The position numbers were made by a program, and so were the translations under genes. The notes below the pieces were generated by a model that was not told the origin of the DNA, did not search any database, and worked only from the letters and a program-made list of their open reading frames with translations. Below, in pieces: positions 31,799 through 39,506 of a DNA stretch of 64,000 bases; position 1 is the first letter of the stretch, and the number at the start of each line of letters is the position of its first letter. Source of the DNA: Chloroflexota bacterium (GTDB taxonomy: Bacteria > Chloroflexota > Anaerolineae > Anaerolineales > Villigracilaceae); assembly GCA_016213105.1 (NCBI GenBank), contig JACRBN010000025.1, positions 248,001-312,000 of the forward strand, in the 5' to 3' direction.

Positions 31799-32746
31799 CT
31801 ACGAGTAATACCAATTGAAAATCTTGTTATACACCGCCAGCAACATCTTCTTGACAGGGCCAGCATTCAGCACACGTCGTGCAAAACCTTCTTTCCTCTT
31901 TCCTCTTTCCTTCCCCAACTCCCCTCGCAAATACCCCAGCGTATTTGACATATTCATCGCCAGCGGATCGGAGACCATCAGGCGCAGCAGGCCCGCGTCG
32001 TTCATGCGCTTGTCCAATTGGCGCACCTGTCCCATGGGCTTGTCCATGTCGAAGGGCAGGAATTGCTGGAGCGTGGATTTGTAGGCCGTAAACTGCCAGT
32101 GCGACGCGCCCGCCATCGCGGTCACGCCCTTGTAGACTACTCTCCAATCTCTAGTCTCTGCATATACCTTTTTGTTCTCCTCCTCGGTCTGCCCGAGCGA
32201 GAGGTTGAATTCGAGGAAGGTCTCCCACGGGATGAACTGTCCCTCAGTAAGGGTCGCATTGTCCCGCGCCCACTTCAGGGTCGACTCGTAAAATTCGGGC
32301 GGGGTGCGGAACGGTCGTGCGGTCACCATGCCCACGTTCGGGAAGGTTTCGAGGATCTCCACCGAGCGTTTGAGCCAGTTCGGCGAGAACAGCACGTCCG
32401 CGTCGGTGTAGGCGATGATCTCGCCAGGCGCTCCCGTCAGCATCACGTTCCACGCGCCGCCCTTGCCCATGTTCTTCTCCGAGAGGATCAGATACTGGAT
32501 GCGCCCCTCGTCTTTTTCCTGGATGAGAAAATCGCGCACCTCGGGGCAGGACCCGTTATCGAAGACCATCAGGTCGAAGGGCAGGCCCGCGTCCCTGCGC
32601 ATGGTTTCGAGCGAAACCTTCAGCACATCGAGGGTCTCGGCATAGAATCCGCTCAGGAAGGGGATGTAATTCAGCAGCGCGACCGTGATCCGCTCGGGGC
32701 GGGCCACGTCTTTGACGAACTTGGCGGGGTTTTGACCTTTTCTCAT
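31799..32746 (-). CDS. Family 2 glycosyltransferase with in-frame repeats
   Basis: A GT-A transferase of 315 residues, cytosolic. RITVALLNYIPFLSGFYAET near residue 18, the nucleotide-sugar region DLMVFDNGSCPEVRDFL, KNMGKGGAWNVML and the metal-binding TDADVLFSPNWLKRSVEILE (DxD near residue 117) define the family. The start MRKGQNP at 32746 is chosen because the upstream reading is heptad repeat. Two heptad repeats interrupt the C-terminal part: at 32135-32160, encoding AETRDWRVVY, and at 31891-31910, encoding GKERGKRKEG; neither belongs to the fold. The Lys/Arg stretch may be a surface loop. Confidence 0.82.
   Translation of the reverse strand: MRKGQNPAKFVKDVARPERITVALLNYIPFLSGFYAETLDVLKVSLETMRRDAGLPFDLMVFDNGSCPEVRDFLIQEKDEGRIQYLILSEKNMGKGGAWNVMLTGAPGEIIAYTDADVLFSPNWLKRSVEILETFPNVGMVTARPFRTPPEFYESTLKWARDNATLTEGQFIPWETFLEFNLSLGQTEEENKKVYAETRDWRVVYKGVTAMAGASHWQFTAYKSTLQQFLPFDMDKPMGQVRQLDKRMNDAGLLRLMVSDPLAMNMSNTLGYLRGELGKERGKRKEGFARRVLNAGPVKKMLLAVYNKIFNWYYS
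31891..31910. repeat. Intragenic heptad repeat (CTTTCCT type)
   Basis: CTTTCCTCTTTCCTCTTTCC, a 7-bp-period repeat lying inside the GT2 reading frame and encoding a Lys/Arg/Glu/Gly stretch. Confidence 0.7.
32135..32160. repeat. Intragenic heptad repeat (CTCTAGT type)
   Basis: GACTACT-CTCCAAT-CTCTAGT-CTCTG, a degenerate 7-bp-period repeat within the GT2 gene. Encodes AETRDWRVVY on the minus strand. Confidence 0.65.
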
Positions 32747-32763
32747 CGGTTTCAAGTTCCAGG

Positions 32764-32830
32764 TTTCGGGTTTGGGTCGAAGGTCAAAAGTCGAAAGTCC
32801 CACGACCTTTGACCTTCGACTTTTGACCGA
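32764..32830. repeat. Heptad inverted repeat (GGTCAAA type), intergenic
   Basis: GGGTTTGGGTCGAAGGTCAA, AAGTCGAAAGTC on the left and GACCTTTGACCTTCGACTTT, TGACC on the right: a 7-bp-period repeat with inverted halves. It lies between the stop of the 32834 gene and the start of the GT2 gene; ATG codons here are not used. Confidence 0.8.
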
Positions 32831-32833
32831 CAA

Positions 32834-33769
32834 TTATTTGAACAACTTTTTGAGTCTTTTCTGCCACCGTTTCGGACGCGCAACATTCTCAAGCATGTTC
32901 TCGGGCAGGAAGAAAAAGAGCGCCCGCAGGAATAGCTCGACCTGGCGCATGAAGCGCAGGGTTGTCAGCTTTGGGCGGGCAAGTGTACCACCGACCAGGC
33001 GATGGGTTGAGTCCAGGATCGTGTAGCGGATGTTGGCCTGTCCGCCCGCGAGACGGATGTTCTCGTTGGTGTCGGGGTGATCGTAATGCGACTTGCCGCC
33101 CGGCAGGTGGCTGTAATCGTGATTCTGATGCACGATCATGACCGACGGCGTGCAGTCGATGACGGGCCAGCCTTCCTTGCGGGCCTTGTAGATCATCCAG
33201 TTGTCCCAGCCCGCGCGGCCGATGACGAAATCAGGGATTTCCGTGTAGCAGGATTTGGGGAAGAGGAAAAAGTCGCTGCCTGCGGGACGGTGGAGGTTGT
33301 TTTGACCGTGGACGGTGGACCGTAGACGGTCCTGCCAGCCATCGGTGAAATCGATCGTGGCGGTGATGTCGTAGTCCCAACGCTGACTGAGGAGAACGAA
33401 ATTTTGGAGTGCGGAAGCTTGCTTCCGTTTTTTCGACAGCAAGCTGTCGGACTCCAGAGCCGCTTCGACGAAATCGGGCATGAGCAGCATATCCGCGTTG
33501 ATGATGCACAGCAGGTCGCTGTGACTGTTTTCGCGCGCCAACTGGAACATGGACGAGATCAGCGGCGTGCCGTTCGCGTTGCGCGCCACGTTGGGCAGGT
33601 GCTTCACGTCGAGATCGCGCGCGGCTTCGGCGAGGCCATCCTCTTCACCCAGCAGGATGACTTCCACGTCGGGCAGCAGAGTCCACGAGCGGATCGCGTT
33701 GCGTTGAATCATCGCGATGTGCGGATTAGTGAAGGGCTTGGGGGCGGAGAATAAGGTAATGAGGGGCAT
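32834..33769 (-). CDS. Glycosyltransferase (GT-A like) with in-frame repeats
   Basis: A 311-residue GT-A-like transferase. It begins MPLITLFSAPKPFTNPHIAM; nucleotide-sugar contacts are suggested by SWTLLPDVEVILLGEEDG and the metal site by LLCIINADMLLMPDF (NADML near residue 89). The later YDITATIDFTDGW, FFLFPKSCYTEIPDFVIGRA and WDNWMIYKARKEGW segments recur in related surface-polysaccharide genes. The start at 33769 is preferred to one six codons earlier, whose codon lies at the edge of a palindrome. Two repeats lie in frame: 33304-33330 (encoding DRLRSTVHGQ) and 33406-33455 (encoding SDSLLSKKRKQASALQ). Confidence 0.78.
   Translation of the reverse strand: MPLITLFSAPKPFTNPHIAMIQRNAIRSWTLLPDVEVILLGEEDGLAEAARDLDVKHLPNVARNANGTPLISSMFQLARENSHSDLLCIINADMLLMPDFVEAALESDSLLSKKRKQASALQNFVLLSQRWDYDITATIDFTDGWQDRLRSTVHGQNNLHRPAGSDFFLFPKSCYTEIPDFVIGRAGWDNWMIYKARKEGWPVIDCTPSVMIVHQNHDYSHLPGGKSHYDHPDTNENIRLAGGQANIRYTILDSTHRLVGGTLARPKLTTLRFMRQVELFLRALFFFLPENMLENVARPKRWQKRLKKLFK
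33304..33330. repeat. Intragenic heptad repeat (GGACGGT type)
   Basis: GACCGTG-GACGGTG-GACCGTA-GACGGT inside the 32834 gene, encoding DRLRSTVHGQ. The same type is found at 37758-37790. Confidence 0.75.
33406..33455. repeat. Intragenic double palindrome
   Basis: GGAGTGCGGAAGCTTGCTTC, CG then a T-run, then GACAGCAAGCTGTCGGACTC C: two adjacent hairpins (CGGAAGCTTGCTTCCG and CGACAGCAAGCTGTCG). In most genomes this sort of palindrome is intergenic; here it encodes SDSLLSKKRKQASALQ in frame. Confidence 0.8.
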
Positions 33770-33787
33770 AATTTCAATAACATTCAT

Positions 33788-33875
33788 GTCATTGCGAGGG
33801 CGAAGCCCGAAGCAATCTCATGTTCGCTGGTGAGCTGAGATTGCTTCGACCTGCTTCGCAGGTCTCGCAATGACA
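33788..33875. repeat. MITE-like palindromic repeat, copy 5
   Basis: GTCATTGCGAGGGCGAAGCC, CGAAGCAATCTCA, a short centre, GCTGAGATTGCTTCGACC and GCAGGTCTCGCAATGAC. Lies exactly between the stop of the 33876 gene and the start of the 33769 gene. Confidence 0.88.
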
Positions 33876-34721
33876 TTATTTCAGGGCTCGTTTATCAATA
33901 TCCTTGAGCGTCTTATGCTGCACGCCCGCGTTGATCTTCATCAACTCAGGCTCATCGTGGACCAGGTCAAGGACTTCCTTCCAGGTGAAATCATCGCGGC
34001 CGTCGAAGCGGGCATAGACCTGACGCATGAATTCGAGGTCTTCGGGCGTGTCGACCGTCCAGCGGTAGTCGCCGAAGTCGGTGGGATGGTGTAGCAGGGC
34101 GACGCAAAATCCACGCGGGGAGATGCCCTGTTCAAGGTCAAAGGTCGAAGGTCGAAGGTCAGACTTTCGACCTTTGACCTTTGACTCAAATTGAACGCCT
34201 TCGTAAAAGTACGGCATGGCATGTTCGCGGTGCTGGGGTTCCCTGGCTTCCTTCCAGGCTTTTTCCAAGACTTTGAACGTGCAGGCTTCCACATCCAGGC
34301 CGATGGGATAGGTGCGCTGCCAGGGCGGCGGGAGGCGGTTGCAGACGAAGTCATATTCGCCGTCGAGGATGGTGTTGACCACATCGTCAATTAACGCGGG
34401 GTCCATGACGGGGCAGTCGGCGGTAATGCGGACGATGATGTCGGCTTTGGTCTCTTTGGCGGCTTGATAGTAACGATCCAGCACATCGTACAGGCTGCCG
34501 CGCGTGAACGGGATACCGCTGAAGTCGCAGTACTCGGCCACAGGGTCGTCGCTGGGATCAGTCGTCGTGGCGAAAACGGTTTCGGTAACGGTGGCAGCCC
34601 GCGAGGTCCGCACGAATACGCGAGTCAGCATGGGCTGGCCCGCCAGGTCCGCCAGAATCTTCCCAGGCAGGCGCGAGGAGGACATGCGTCCTTGAATGAT
34701 GGCAACGACTTTTGGTTTCAT
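33876..34721 (-). CDS. spsF: SpsF-like cytidylyltransferase with in-frame repeat
   Basis: A CMP-sugar cytidylyltransferase-type protein of 281 residues, of the spore-coat SpsF/KdsB/NeuA superfamily. VVAIIQGRMSSSRLPGKILA (CTP-binding, SRLPGK) opens the protein; FATTTDPSDDPVAEYC, RGSLYDVLDRYYQAAKE and IIVRITADCPVMDPALID (metal site, ITADCP) follow. Beside a NeuB-like and a PseB-like gene this suggests activation of a nonulosonic-type acid. The region FESKVKGRKSDLRPSTFDL is encoded by a heptad repeat at 34134-34188 and is absent from relatives as I know them. Confidence 0.82.
   Translation of the reverse strand: MKPKVVAIIQGRMSSSRLPGKILADLAGQPMLTRVFVRTSRAATVTETVFATTTDPSDDPVAEYCDFSGIPFTRGSLYDVLDRYYQAAKETKADIIVRITADCPVMDPALIDDVVNTILDGEYDFVCNRLPPPWQRTYPIGLDVEACTFKVLEKAWKEAREPQHREHAMPYFYEGVQFESKVKGRKSDLRPSTFDLEQGISPRGFCVALLHHPTDFGDYRWTVDTPEDLEFMRQVYARFDGRDDFTWKEVLDLVHDEPELMKINAGVQHKTLKDIDKRALK
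34134..34188. repeat. Intragenic heptad inverted repeat (GGTCGAA type)
   Basis: AAGGTCAAAGGTCGAAGGTC, GAAGGTC then AGACTTTCGACCTTTGACCT, TTGACTC. Same family as at 32.8, 38.1, 46.2 and 47.1 kb. Lies inside the SpsF-like reading frame, encoding a Lys/Arg/Ser-rich stretch. Confidence 0.85.
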
Positions 34722-34730
34722 ATTTTTTCT

Positions 34731-34756
34731 GTGGGGCAAATTGGCAATTTGCCCTA
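34731..34756. repeat. Short palindrome (GGGGCAAATTGGC type)
   Basis: GTGGGGCAAATTGGCAATTT then GCCCTAC, a hairpin in the gap between the SpsF-like and DUF4910-like genes. It overlaps the stop of the latter's region; a sister copy is at 44875. Confidence 0.65.
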
Positions 34757-36079
34757 CGCAGTCTGCGCCTCGGAGGGAATCGGCAGCGGCGTGACAAACC
34801 CTTTGACGCGGAATTTTTCGACGTAGTCGCGCACCATCCAGTAATCGAGGCCGACCTGCTCAGCGATGTCGAAGACGGTGTGCTGGCCTTCGAAGCGCAT
34901 CATGATCTTTTCGATGGCGCGGTTGAGCGCCCAGTTCTCGCGCCAGTCGACCCACAGGCCGTTGCCGCTGAGGAAGACGGGGCCGCGGAAGGTGCGCTTC
35001 GGAATGTAGTTCGTGGCGTAGATGCGGATGATCTGCTCGGCCAGGTCCGCCGCGCCGACCAGCATGTCCTCGTGCATGATGTCGAGGTTATCGTCGGTGG
35101 TGTGATACTCGTCGTACGGCCAGCGGTTGATCGAGATGCACGGCACGTTGACGCCCGGCCCGTTGATGACGCGTTCGTCGTTGGCGGGCGCGGCGGCGAA
35201 GTCGCGCTCGTCGTGTTCGATATTGCGTAATTGGTAATTGGTAATTCGGTCGAGCAGGTGCGTGTGCTGTCTTGTATGATGCCAGGCGATCTTGTTCTGG
35301 TTGCCTGTCATCTCCATGAAGATGCCGCCGCGCAGATGCGGGATGAGGTCCTCGTTGTGGGCCAGCCAGGCGATGGTGCCGATGGTCTCAGGCCCGAACC
35401 AGAAGCGGACGCTCATCGACCCCGCTGGCAGCGGATTCTGCGCGAGGCGCCGCGCCAGCTCGATAGCGCTGACCACGCCCGCGCCATCGTCGTTGGCCTG
35501 GGCGGGGTGGCATGTGTGCGCCTGGACGACGATCTCGCCCGCCTCGGGGTTGGGTCCGCCCTCGGGGTGGACGACCGCCGTGGCCACCTTGAATCCCTGC
35601 ACGGGGTCGGTGATGAATTCAACATTGATGACCGCGTGATATTTTTTGTCGCGCGGCAGCTTGTCGAAGAGATTCTTCGGCAGGCAGAAGCCCCAATCGC
35701 GCTCGTAGTATTTGAAGATCCACGGGATGGTGTGCGGCAGTTTCTCGTTGTAGTACAGGTGCGGCTGAAGCTCTTCGAATGTCAGCAGCTTGTCGGTCGG
35801 CAGCGAGTACGAGACAATGTGCAGTGGATTGTCCTTGAAGTCCACCACACGCTGCCCATCCTCGGTTTCGAGATAGGCTTCGTGGACAACGTAACGCTCG
35901 GGCACCTGCCAGGTCCAGACCTTGGTGAGCGGCGCGTAGGTCTCAATGGTGTAGTTGGATGACTCGGGCATGTACGAGCCGACGATCTCCAGCGTCTTGT
36001 CGTGGTCGTCGGAGGCCAGGGTGCGGTGCAGCGGCAGAAATTCCGCCAGGATGGATTTGAGGGAGGTAATTGGTTTCAT
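34754..36079 (-). CDS. DUF4910-type aminopeptidase-like protein
   Basis: A 441-residue zinc-peptidase-like protein often found in surface-polysaccharide clusters. The pattern matches the DUF4910/DUF2172 aminopeptidase-fold family: VVQAHTCHPAQANDDGAGVV (His and Asp ligands, near residues 200-220), FWFGPETIGTIAWL (Glu ligand) and VNVPCISINRWPYDEYHTTD. A C-terminal winged-helix segment (IAEQVGLDYWMVRDYVEKFR) is present. In relatives it probably processes a modified glycan, not protein. A heptad repeat at 35226-35249 encodes TNYQLRN inside the frame. The start at 36079 is chosen by its position outside the upstream repeat. Confidence 0.82.
   Translation of the reverse strand: MKPITSLKSILAEFLPLHRTLASDDHDKTLEIVGSYMPESSNYTIETYAPLTKVWTWQVPERYVVHEAYLETEDGQRVVDFKDNPLHIVSYSLPTDKLLTFEELQPHLYYNEKLPHTIPWIFKYYERDWGFCLPKNLFDKLPRDKKYHAVINVEFITDPVQGFKVATAVVHPEGGPNPEAGEIVVQAHTCHPAQANDDGAGVVSAIELARRLAQNPLPAGSMSVRFWFGPETIGTIAWLAHNEDLIPHLRGGIFMEMTGNQNKIAWHHTRQHTHLLDRITNYQLRNIEHDERDFAAAPANDERVINGPGVNVPCISINRWPYDEYHTTDDNLDIMHEDMLVGAADLAEQIIRIYATNYIPKRTFRGPVFLSGNGLWVDWRENWALNRAIEKIMMRFEGQHTVFDIAEQVGLDYWMVRDYVEKFRVKGFVTPLPIPSEAQTA
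35226..35249. repeat. Intragenic heptad repeat (GGTAATT type)
   Basis: CGTAATTGGTAATTGGTAAT TCG inside the DUF4910-like gene, encoding ITNYQLRN on the minus strand. Confidence 0.75.
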
Positions 36080-36084
36080 ATTGT

Positions 36085-36146
36085 GTTTGGAGTCAAAAGT
36101 CTCCCGACTTTTGACTCTCCTATCCAACGTCTGGAGACGTTGGACT
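36085..36146. repeat. Heptad and palindromic repeats, intergenic
   Basis: GGAGTCAAAAGTCTCCCGAC, TTTTGACTCTCC, then TCCAACGTCTGGAGACGTTG, GACTCC: two hairpins between the AAC(3)-like and DUF4910-like genes. Confidence 0.75.
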
Positions 36147-36150
36147 CCTT

Positions 36151-36912
36151 TTACTTTTTCTCGATCTTATACAACAAATGCGGATCACGCCGCATCTCGC
36201 GCGCGGTGAAGGCATAGGCCTCGTTGGCCTTCATCAGCTTGACGGCGGCCTCGCCGATCTGCGCGGACTGGATGACGCCGCGTTCTTCCATCAAATTGCC
36301 CATCGGGTCGACCATGGTTAGCACGCCCTTGTCGATGTCGCGCACGAGCATCTCGAAGGTGTCGGTGTAGGTGTTGCCGTCCGCGTCGGTGACTTCGCCC
36401 GTGAACTGTTTGAGGAAGCGATAATCCACGCCTTCCATTTGCTCGATGTGGTGGAAGAAGGTCATACTGTCGTTGTAGGACAAGCCGATGACCATGATCT
36501 TGCCGTCCAGGTCGCGCAGTTTGCCGAAGACCGAGTCCCGTTCGTAGGCGCTCTTGTAGCGCAGGCTGCCGAGCATCTCCGCGTGCCTGCCCAAAATCGC
36601 GAACGAGTAAAACGGATGGAAGACCCGTTTCGCGCGCGGATCCTGGCGGACAACTTCCGTCAGCACGCCCATTTTCGAGGGTGTGGTGCGCACGTCCCAG
36701 GCCTGGCCCTTGTTGAAGTCGAAGTTGAAGGTCGGCATGATCAGCGTCCCGTCGCCGTCGGTGTCGAGGGCCAGTTCCAGGGCGCGGATGACCGTCTGCG
36801 GGCCGCCGTCCACGGGGCCGAAGGATTTGTACGAGCTGTGGACCAGCAAGGTGTCGCCCGCCTCCACACCCAGGGAGCGGAATCCAGCAACGAGGTCGTT
36901 CAGGGTCAGCAT
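36151..36912 (-). CDS. AAC(3)-family N-acetyltransferase
   Basis: Acetyl-CoA-dependent N-acetyltransferase of the aminoglycoside 3-N-acetyltransferase (YokD) fold, 253 residues. Family wording: VEAGDTLLVHSSYKSFGPVD, GTLIMPTFNFDF, RVFHPFYSFAILGRHAEML and TFFHHIEQM, with the catalytic His in HSSYKSF region and ATxxHxxE-like TFFHHIE. In this cluster it is more likely to N-acetylate an amino sugar than to confer resistance. GGAGGAATA precedes the ATG, and TAATG overlap with the LapA-like gene suggests coupling. Confidence 0.85.
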   Translation of the reverse strand: MLTLNDLVAGFRSLGVEAGDTLLVHSSYKSFGPVDGGPQTVIRALELALDTDGDGTLIMPTFNFDFNKGQAWDVRTTPSKMGVLTEVVRQDPRAKRVFHPFYSFAILGRHAEMLGSLRYKSAYERDSVFGKLRDLDGKIMVIGLSYNDSMTFFHHIEQMEGVDYRFLKQFTGEVTDADGNTYTDTFEMLVRDIDKGVLTMVDPMGNLMEERGVIQSAQIGEAAVKLMKANEAYAFTAREMRRDPHLLYKIEKK

Positions 36913-37199
36913 TATTCCTCCAGAGGTTTACTTTTTTCCACAGGCTTGACGGGGGGTTGTTCCATTTTGGCAAGCTGCTTCCTGTGACGCGATACGATCA
37001 CCTGGTTTTTGATCGCGCCCGGCGTCATCAGGATCACACCGATCAACACACCCAGGCTCAAGGCAATGATCAGAATCAGGCCGAGCGGACCGGATACCAT
37101 AAACCCGAACAGGGAAACATCCACAACGGCCGTGTTATACGAGGAAAAGATCACTGCCGCAATGGCGACCGCAATGATCACGATCAGGGAGAACAACAT
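36912..37199 (-). CDS. LapA/DUF1049-domain small membrane protein
   Basis: A 95-residue protein with two hydrophobic helices (about residues 1-20 and 37-58) and a charged tail rich in Lys, Pro and Glu. The pattern VIFSSYNTAVVDVSLFGFMV followed by LGLILIIALSLGVLIGVILM is the LapA (DUF1049) family, linked elsewhere to lipopolysaccharide assembly. GGAGGCTCCC precedes the ATG at 37199. Coupled to the downstream N-acetyltransferase. Confidence 0.85.
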   Translation of the reverse strand: MLFSLIVIIAVAIAAVIFSSYNTAVVDVSLFGFMVSGPLGLILIIALSLGVLIGVILMTPGAIKNQVIVSRHRKQLAKMEQPPVKPVEKSKPLEE

Positions 37200-37208
37200 G
37201 GGAGCCTC

Positions 37209-38300
37209 CTACTTTAAATGGATCACCGCTGCATAGGTTTTCATCAATGTGTCGGTGTTCTTCTTCCAATCGGCGCGGGCCTCGGCGGTCGAGCGGGAGT
37301 TCCGCCCGATCTGCGCCAGCGTTTCGCGCCGTTCGATGGCCTGCAAAATCTTCGCAGCCAGGTCATCCACGTTCCCATCGCGGAAGAGCCAGCCGTTTTC
37401 GCCCTCGCGCACCCAGTCCCGGTTGGCGGGGATGTCGGAGACGAGACAGGGCAGGCCGCAGGCCAGGGCCTCCATCAACGAGACGGACGAGCCGTCCACG
37501 TGTGAGGGCGAAATGTACAGGTCAGCCTGATGATACCAGCTTGGCAGGTCTTTTTGGGCGATATGTCCGCCGAAGTGGACCTGCTCGATCACCCCCCCAT
37601 TCGTCAGGATTTGACGCAGGACTCCGCCCTGCGAGCCGCCGCCCAAAAGAATCAACCCGACCTCGGGCCTGGTCGCCGCTACCTTGACGAAAGCCTTCGC
37701 GAGGACGTCCACGCCGTAGCGCGGCTCCCAGGAGCGGTTGCAGAATAGGGTGAAGTTGGACGGTGAACGATGGACTGTGGACGGTGAGTAGTGTTGCAAG
37801 TCCACGCCCCAGGGGAAGACGACCGTGCGCTCGGGATTCATGCCGTAAAGCACAGCCTTGTCGCGGGTGACGTTGGCGTCGCTAATGAAATATGTGGAGC
37901 GCTTCAACGTGTAACGCGTAACTGCCTCCCACCAGCGGTTGCGGTGAACGTCATCCATCAGGTCGAAGCCCCACGACATGGTCAGGATCGGGCGGAAGCC
38001 CGTCAGCACGGCGAGGAAGGCGCAGGTCTGGATGGGCCCTGCGTGGATCAGGTCAGGTTTGATTTCATGAGTCAAACGTCGAAAGTCGAAAGTCAACTTG
38101 GCAAGATGGCCCCATCGAAACGGTTCACGTCCGCCTTTCCAAATGACCTGACGAACATTCGCTGGCACGGGACGGTCTTCCACCTGCCTCTGATTGCCTT
38201 CCAACTGGACAAAGAACACCTCATGCCCGCCGCTCGTCATGGCAGACAGGAAGCGGTGGTCGTGGGTGCAGTAGCCGAGGGAGAAGTAGAGGATTCTCAT
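37209..38300 (-). CDS. Family 4 glycosyltransferase with in-frame repeats
   Basis: A GT-B, GT4-type transferase of 363 residues. The N-terminus (MRILYFSLGYCTHDHRFLSA) is typical. The donor site is YISPSHVDGSSVSLMEALAC, GLPCLVSDIPANRDWV (about residues 268-303), with the EX7E motif around SLMEALACGLPCLV. A heptad repeat at 38070-38098 encodes LTFDFRRLTHE and one at 37758-37790 encodes YSPSTVHRSPSNF; both lie in loops between strands. The gene starts 10 bp after a MITE-like repeat. Confidence 0.85.
   Translation of the reverse strand: MRILYFSLGYCTHDHRFLSAMTSGGHEVFFVQLEGNQRQVEDRPVPANVRQVIWKGGREPFRWGHLAKLTFDFRRLTHEIKPDLIHAGPIQTCAFLAVLTGFRPILTMSWGFDLMDDVHRNRWWEAVTRYTLKRSTYFISDANVTRDKAVLYGMNPERTVVFPWGVDLQHYSPSTVHRSPSNFTLFCNRSWEPRYGVDVLAKAFVKVAATRPEVGLILLGGGSQGGVLRQILTNGGVIEQVHFGGHIAQKDLPSWYHQADLYISPSHVDGSSVSLMEALACGLPCLVSDIPANRDWVREGENGWLFRDGNVDDLAAKILQAIERRETLAQIGRNSRSTAEARADWKKNTDTLMKTYAAVIHLK
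37758..37790. repeat. Intragenic heptad repeat (GGACGGT type)
   Basis: GGACGGT-GAACGAT-GGACTGT-GGACGGT-GAGTA inside the GT4 gene, encoding YSPSTVHRSPSN. Confidence 0.8.
38070..38098. repeat. Intragenic heptad repeat (GTCGAAA type)
   Basis: GAGTCAAACGTCGAAAGTCG, AAAGTCAAC inside the GT4 gene, encoding LTFDFRRLTH on the minus strand. Confidence 0.75.
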
Positions 38301-38310
38301 GTTTGTCTAC

Positions 38311-38396
38311 GTCATTGCGAGGGTGCGAAGCACCCGAAGCAATCCCCGTATTCCATGAGATTGCTTCGGGCGGAAGAACATCGCCCTCGCAATGAC
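38311..38396. repeat. MITE-like palindromic repeat, copy 6
   Basis: GTCATTGCGAGGGTGCGAAG, CACCCGAAGCAATCCC, a short centre, GAGATTGCTTCGGGC and CGCCCTCGCAATGAC. Fills the gap between the GT4 gene start and the NeuB-like gene stop. Confidence 0.88.
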
Positions 38397-38397
38397 A

Positions 38398-39468
38398 TCA
38401 ATTACCTAAATCCGTCCAGCGCAAGTCCTTGCCGAGCGGCATATCGACCAGCGCCTTCGCGCCGAGCACGTTTTCGATCTGGTCGGGTTTGATCGCGCCA
38501 GGAGTGGCGGGACGCAGCACGTCAATCATGTCACGGGTGAAGACCTCGCCCGCCTTGACCTCGCGCGCGGCGCGCAGGCAGCGGCGCTGAACGATGGCGG
38601 TATCCACTTCGTTGGCCGCGATGAATTTATCCGCGGAGCCGAGCGCGCGTTCGAGCAGGCGCGTCTCCTCGACCATCTTCGCCCAATTCTCAGGATTCAT
38701 GGCGAACTTGTGGTCGGGACCTTCGCGGTCATTGCTGTCGGTGAAGTGGCGCTCGATGACGCGCGCGCCCAACGTCACGGCGGCGATCACAGGCGAGACA
38801 GCGTGGGTGTGGTCGGAGAGTCCCAGGATCACATCGGGGAACATGCTGGCGTAGGTCTTGAGCACGTTGATGTGCAGGTGGTCGTAGTTCTTCGGGCTGG
38901 CGGTGTAGTTGGTATTGCATTGCATCAGCACCAGTTGCTTGTTGATCTTGAGGATGGCGTGTACCGCCTTCTGCACCTCGCCGATGGTGGATGCGCCCGT
39001 GGCGACGAAGAACGGCTTGCCCTTGGAGGCCATGCGTTCCAGCGCCTCGATCCAGTCGATCTCGCCCGAGCCTGCCTTGTAGACTTCCACGTACTGGTCG
39101 AGGAAGTCGATGGCCTGGAAATCGTAGGGCGAGGAGAAGTAGTCGATGCCGACCTCGTTGCACTCTTCCATCAGGATGTTCGACCACTCGAACGGGATGG
39201 ATGCGCCCTTGTAGACCTCGAACACCGACTTCTTCCAGGCCGCCTGGTGCGAAACCTGTCCGCCGCTCATGGCCTTGAAGCCGTAATCCGAGACAATCTT
39301 GGGGGCGTCGAAATTCTGGAACTTGGCCGCATCCGCGCCCGCTTCCTTTGCCAGGCGGATGAGTTGCTTCGCGCGCTCGAGGTCGCCGTCGTGGTTGGCG
39401 GCAATGTCCGCGATGAAATAGGTGGGATGGTTCAGGCCGATGGTGTGGTTGCCAAATTTGATGTCCAT
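38398..39468 (-). CDS. NeuB/PseI/SpsE-type sialic acid synthase family protein
   Basis: Condenses a hexosamine with PEP to a nonulosonic acid (N-acetylneuraminate, legionaminate or pseudaminate); 356 residues. TIM-barrel part: YFIADIAANHDGDLERAKQL, KFQNFDAPKIV, FFSSPYDF-like IDYFSSPYDFQAIDFL, and YKAGSGEIDWIEAL, which is the usual KIxSxDxxNxPLL equivalent; GLSDHTHAVSPVIAAVTLGA matches the GxSDH motif. The C-terminal SAF-like domain (REVKAGEVFTRDMIDVLRPA) completes the family. GGAGGCACCC lies before the ATG at 39468. Which acid is made is not clear. Confidence 0.9.
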   Translation of the reverse strand: MDIKFGNHTIGLNHPTYFIADIAANHDGDLERAKQLIRLAKEAGADAAKFQNFDAPKIVSDYGFKAMSGGQVSHQAAWKKSVFEVYKGASIPFEWSNILMEECNEVGIDYFSSPYDFQAIDFLDQYVEVYKAGSGEIDWIEALERMASKGKPFFVATGASTIGEVQKAVHAILKINKQLVLMQCNTNYTASPKNYDHLHINVLKTYASMFPDVILGLSDHTHAVSPVIAAVTLGARVIERHFTDSNDREGPDHKFAMNPENWAKMVEETRLLERALGSADKFIAANEVDTAIVQRRCLRAAREVKAGEVFTRDMIDVLRPATPGAIKPDQIENVLGAKALVDMPLGKDLRWTDLGN

Positions 39469-39506
39469 GGGTGCCTCCGAAAATTATGGAAAAAGTGGGT
39501 CAAACC

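Noticed and set aside
36151-36912. Aminoglycoside resistance gene
   Set aside because: Family wording fits AAC(3), but the genomic context is sugar biosynthesis; resistance is not supported.
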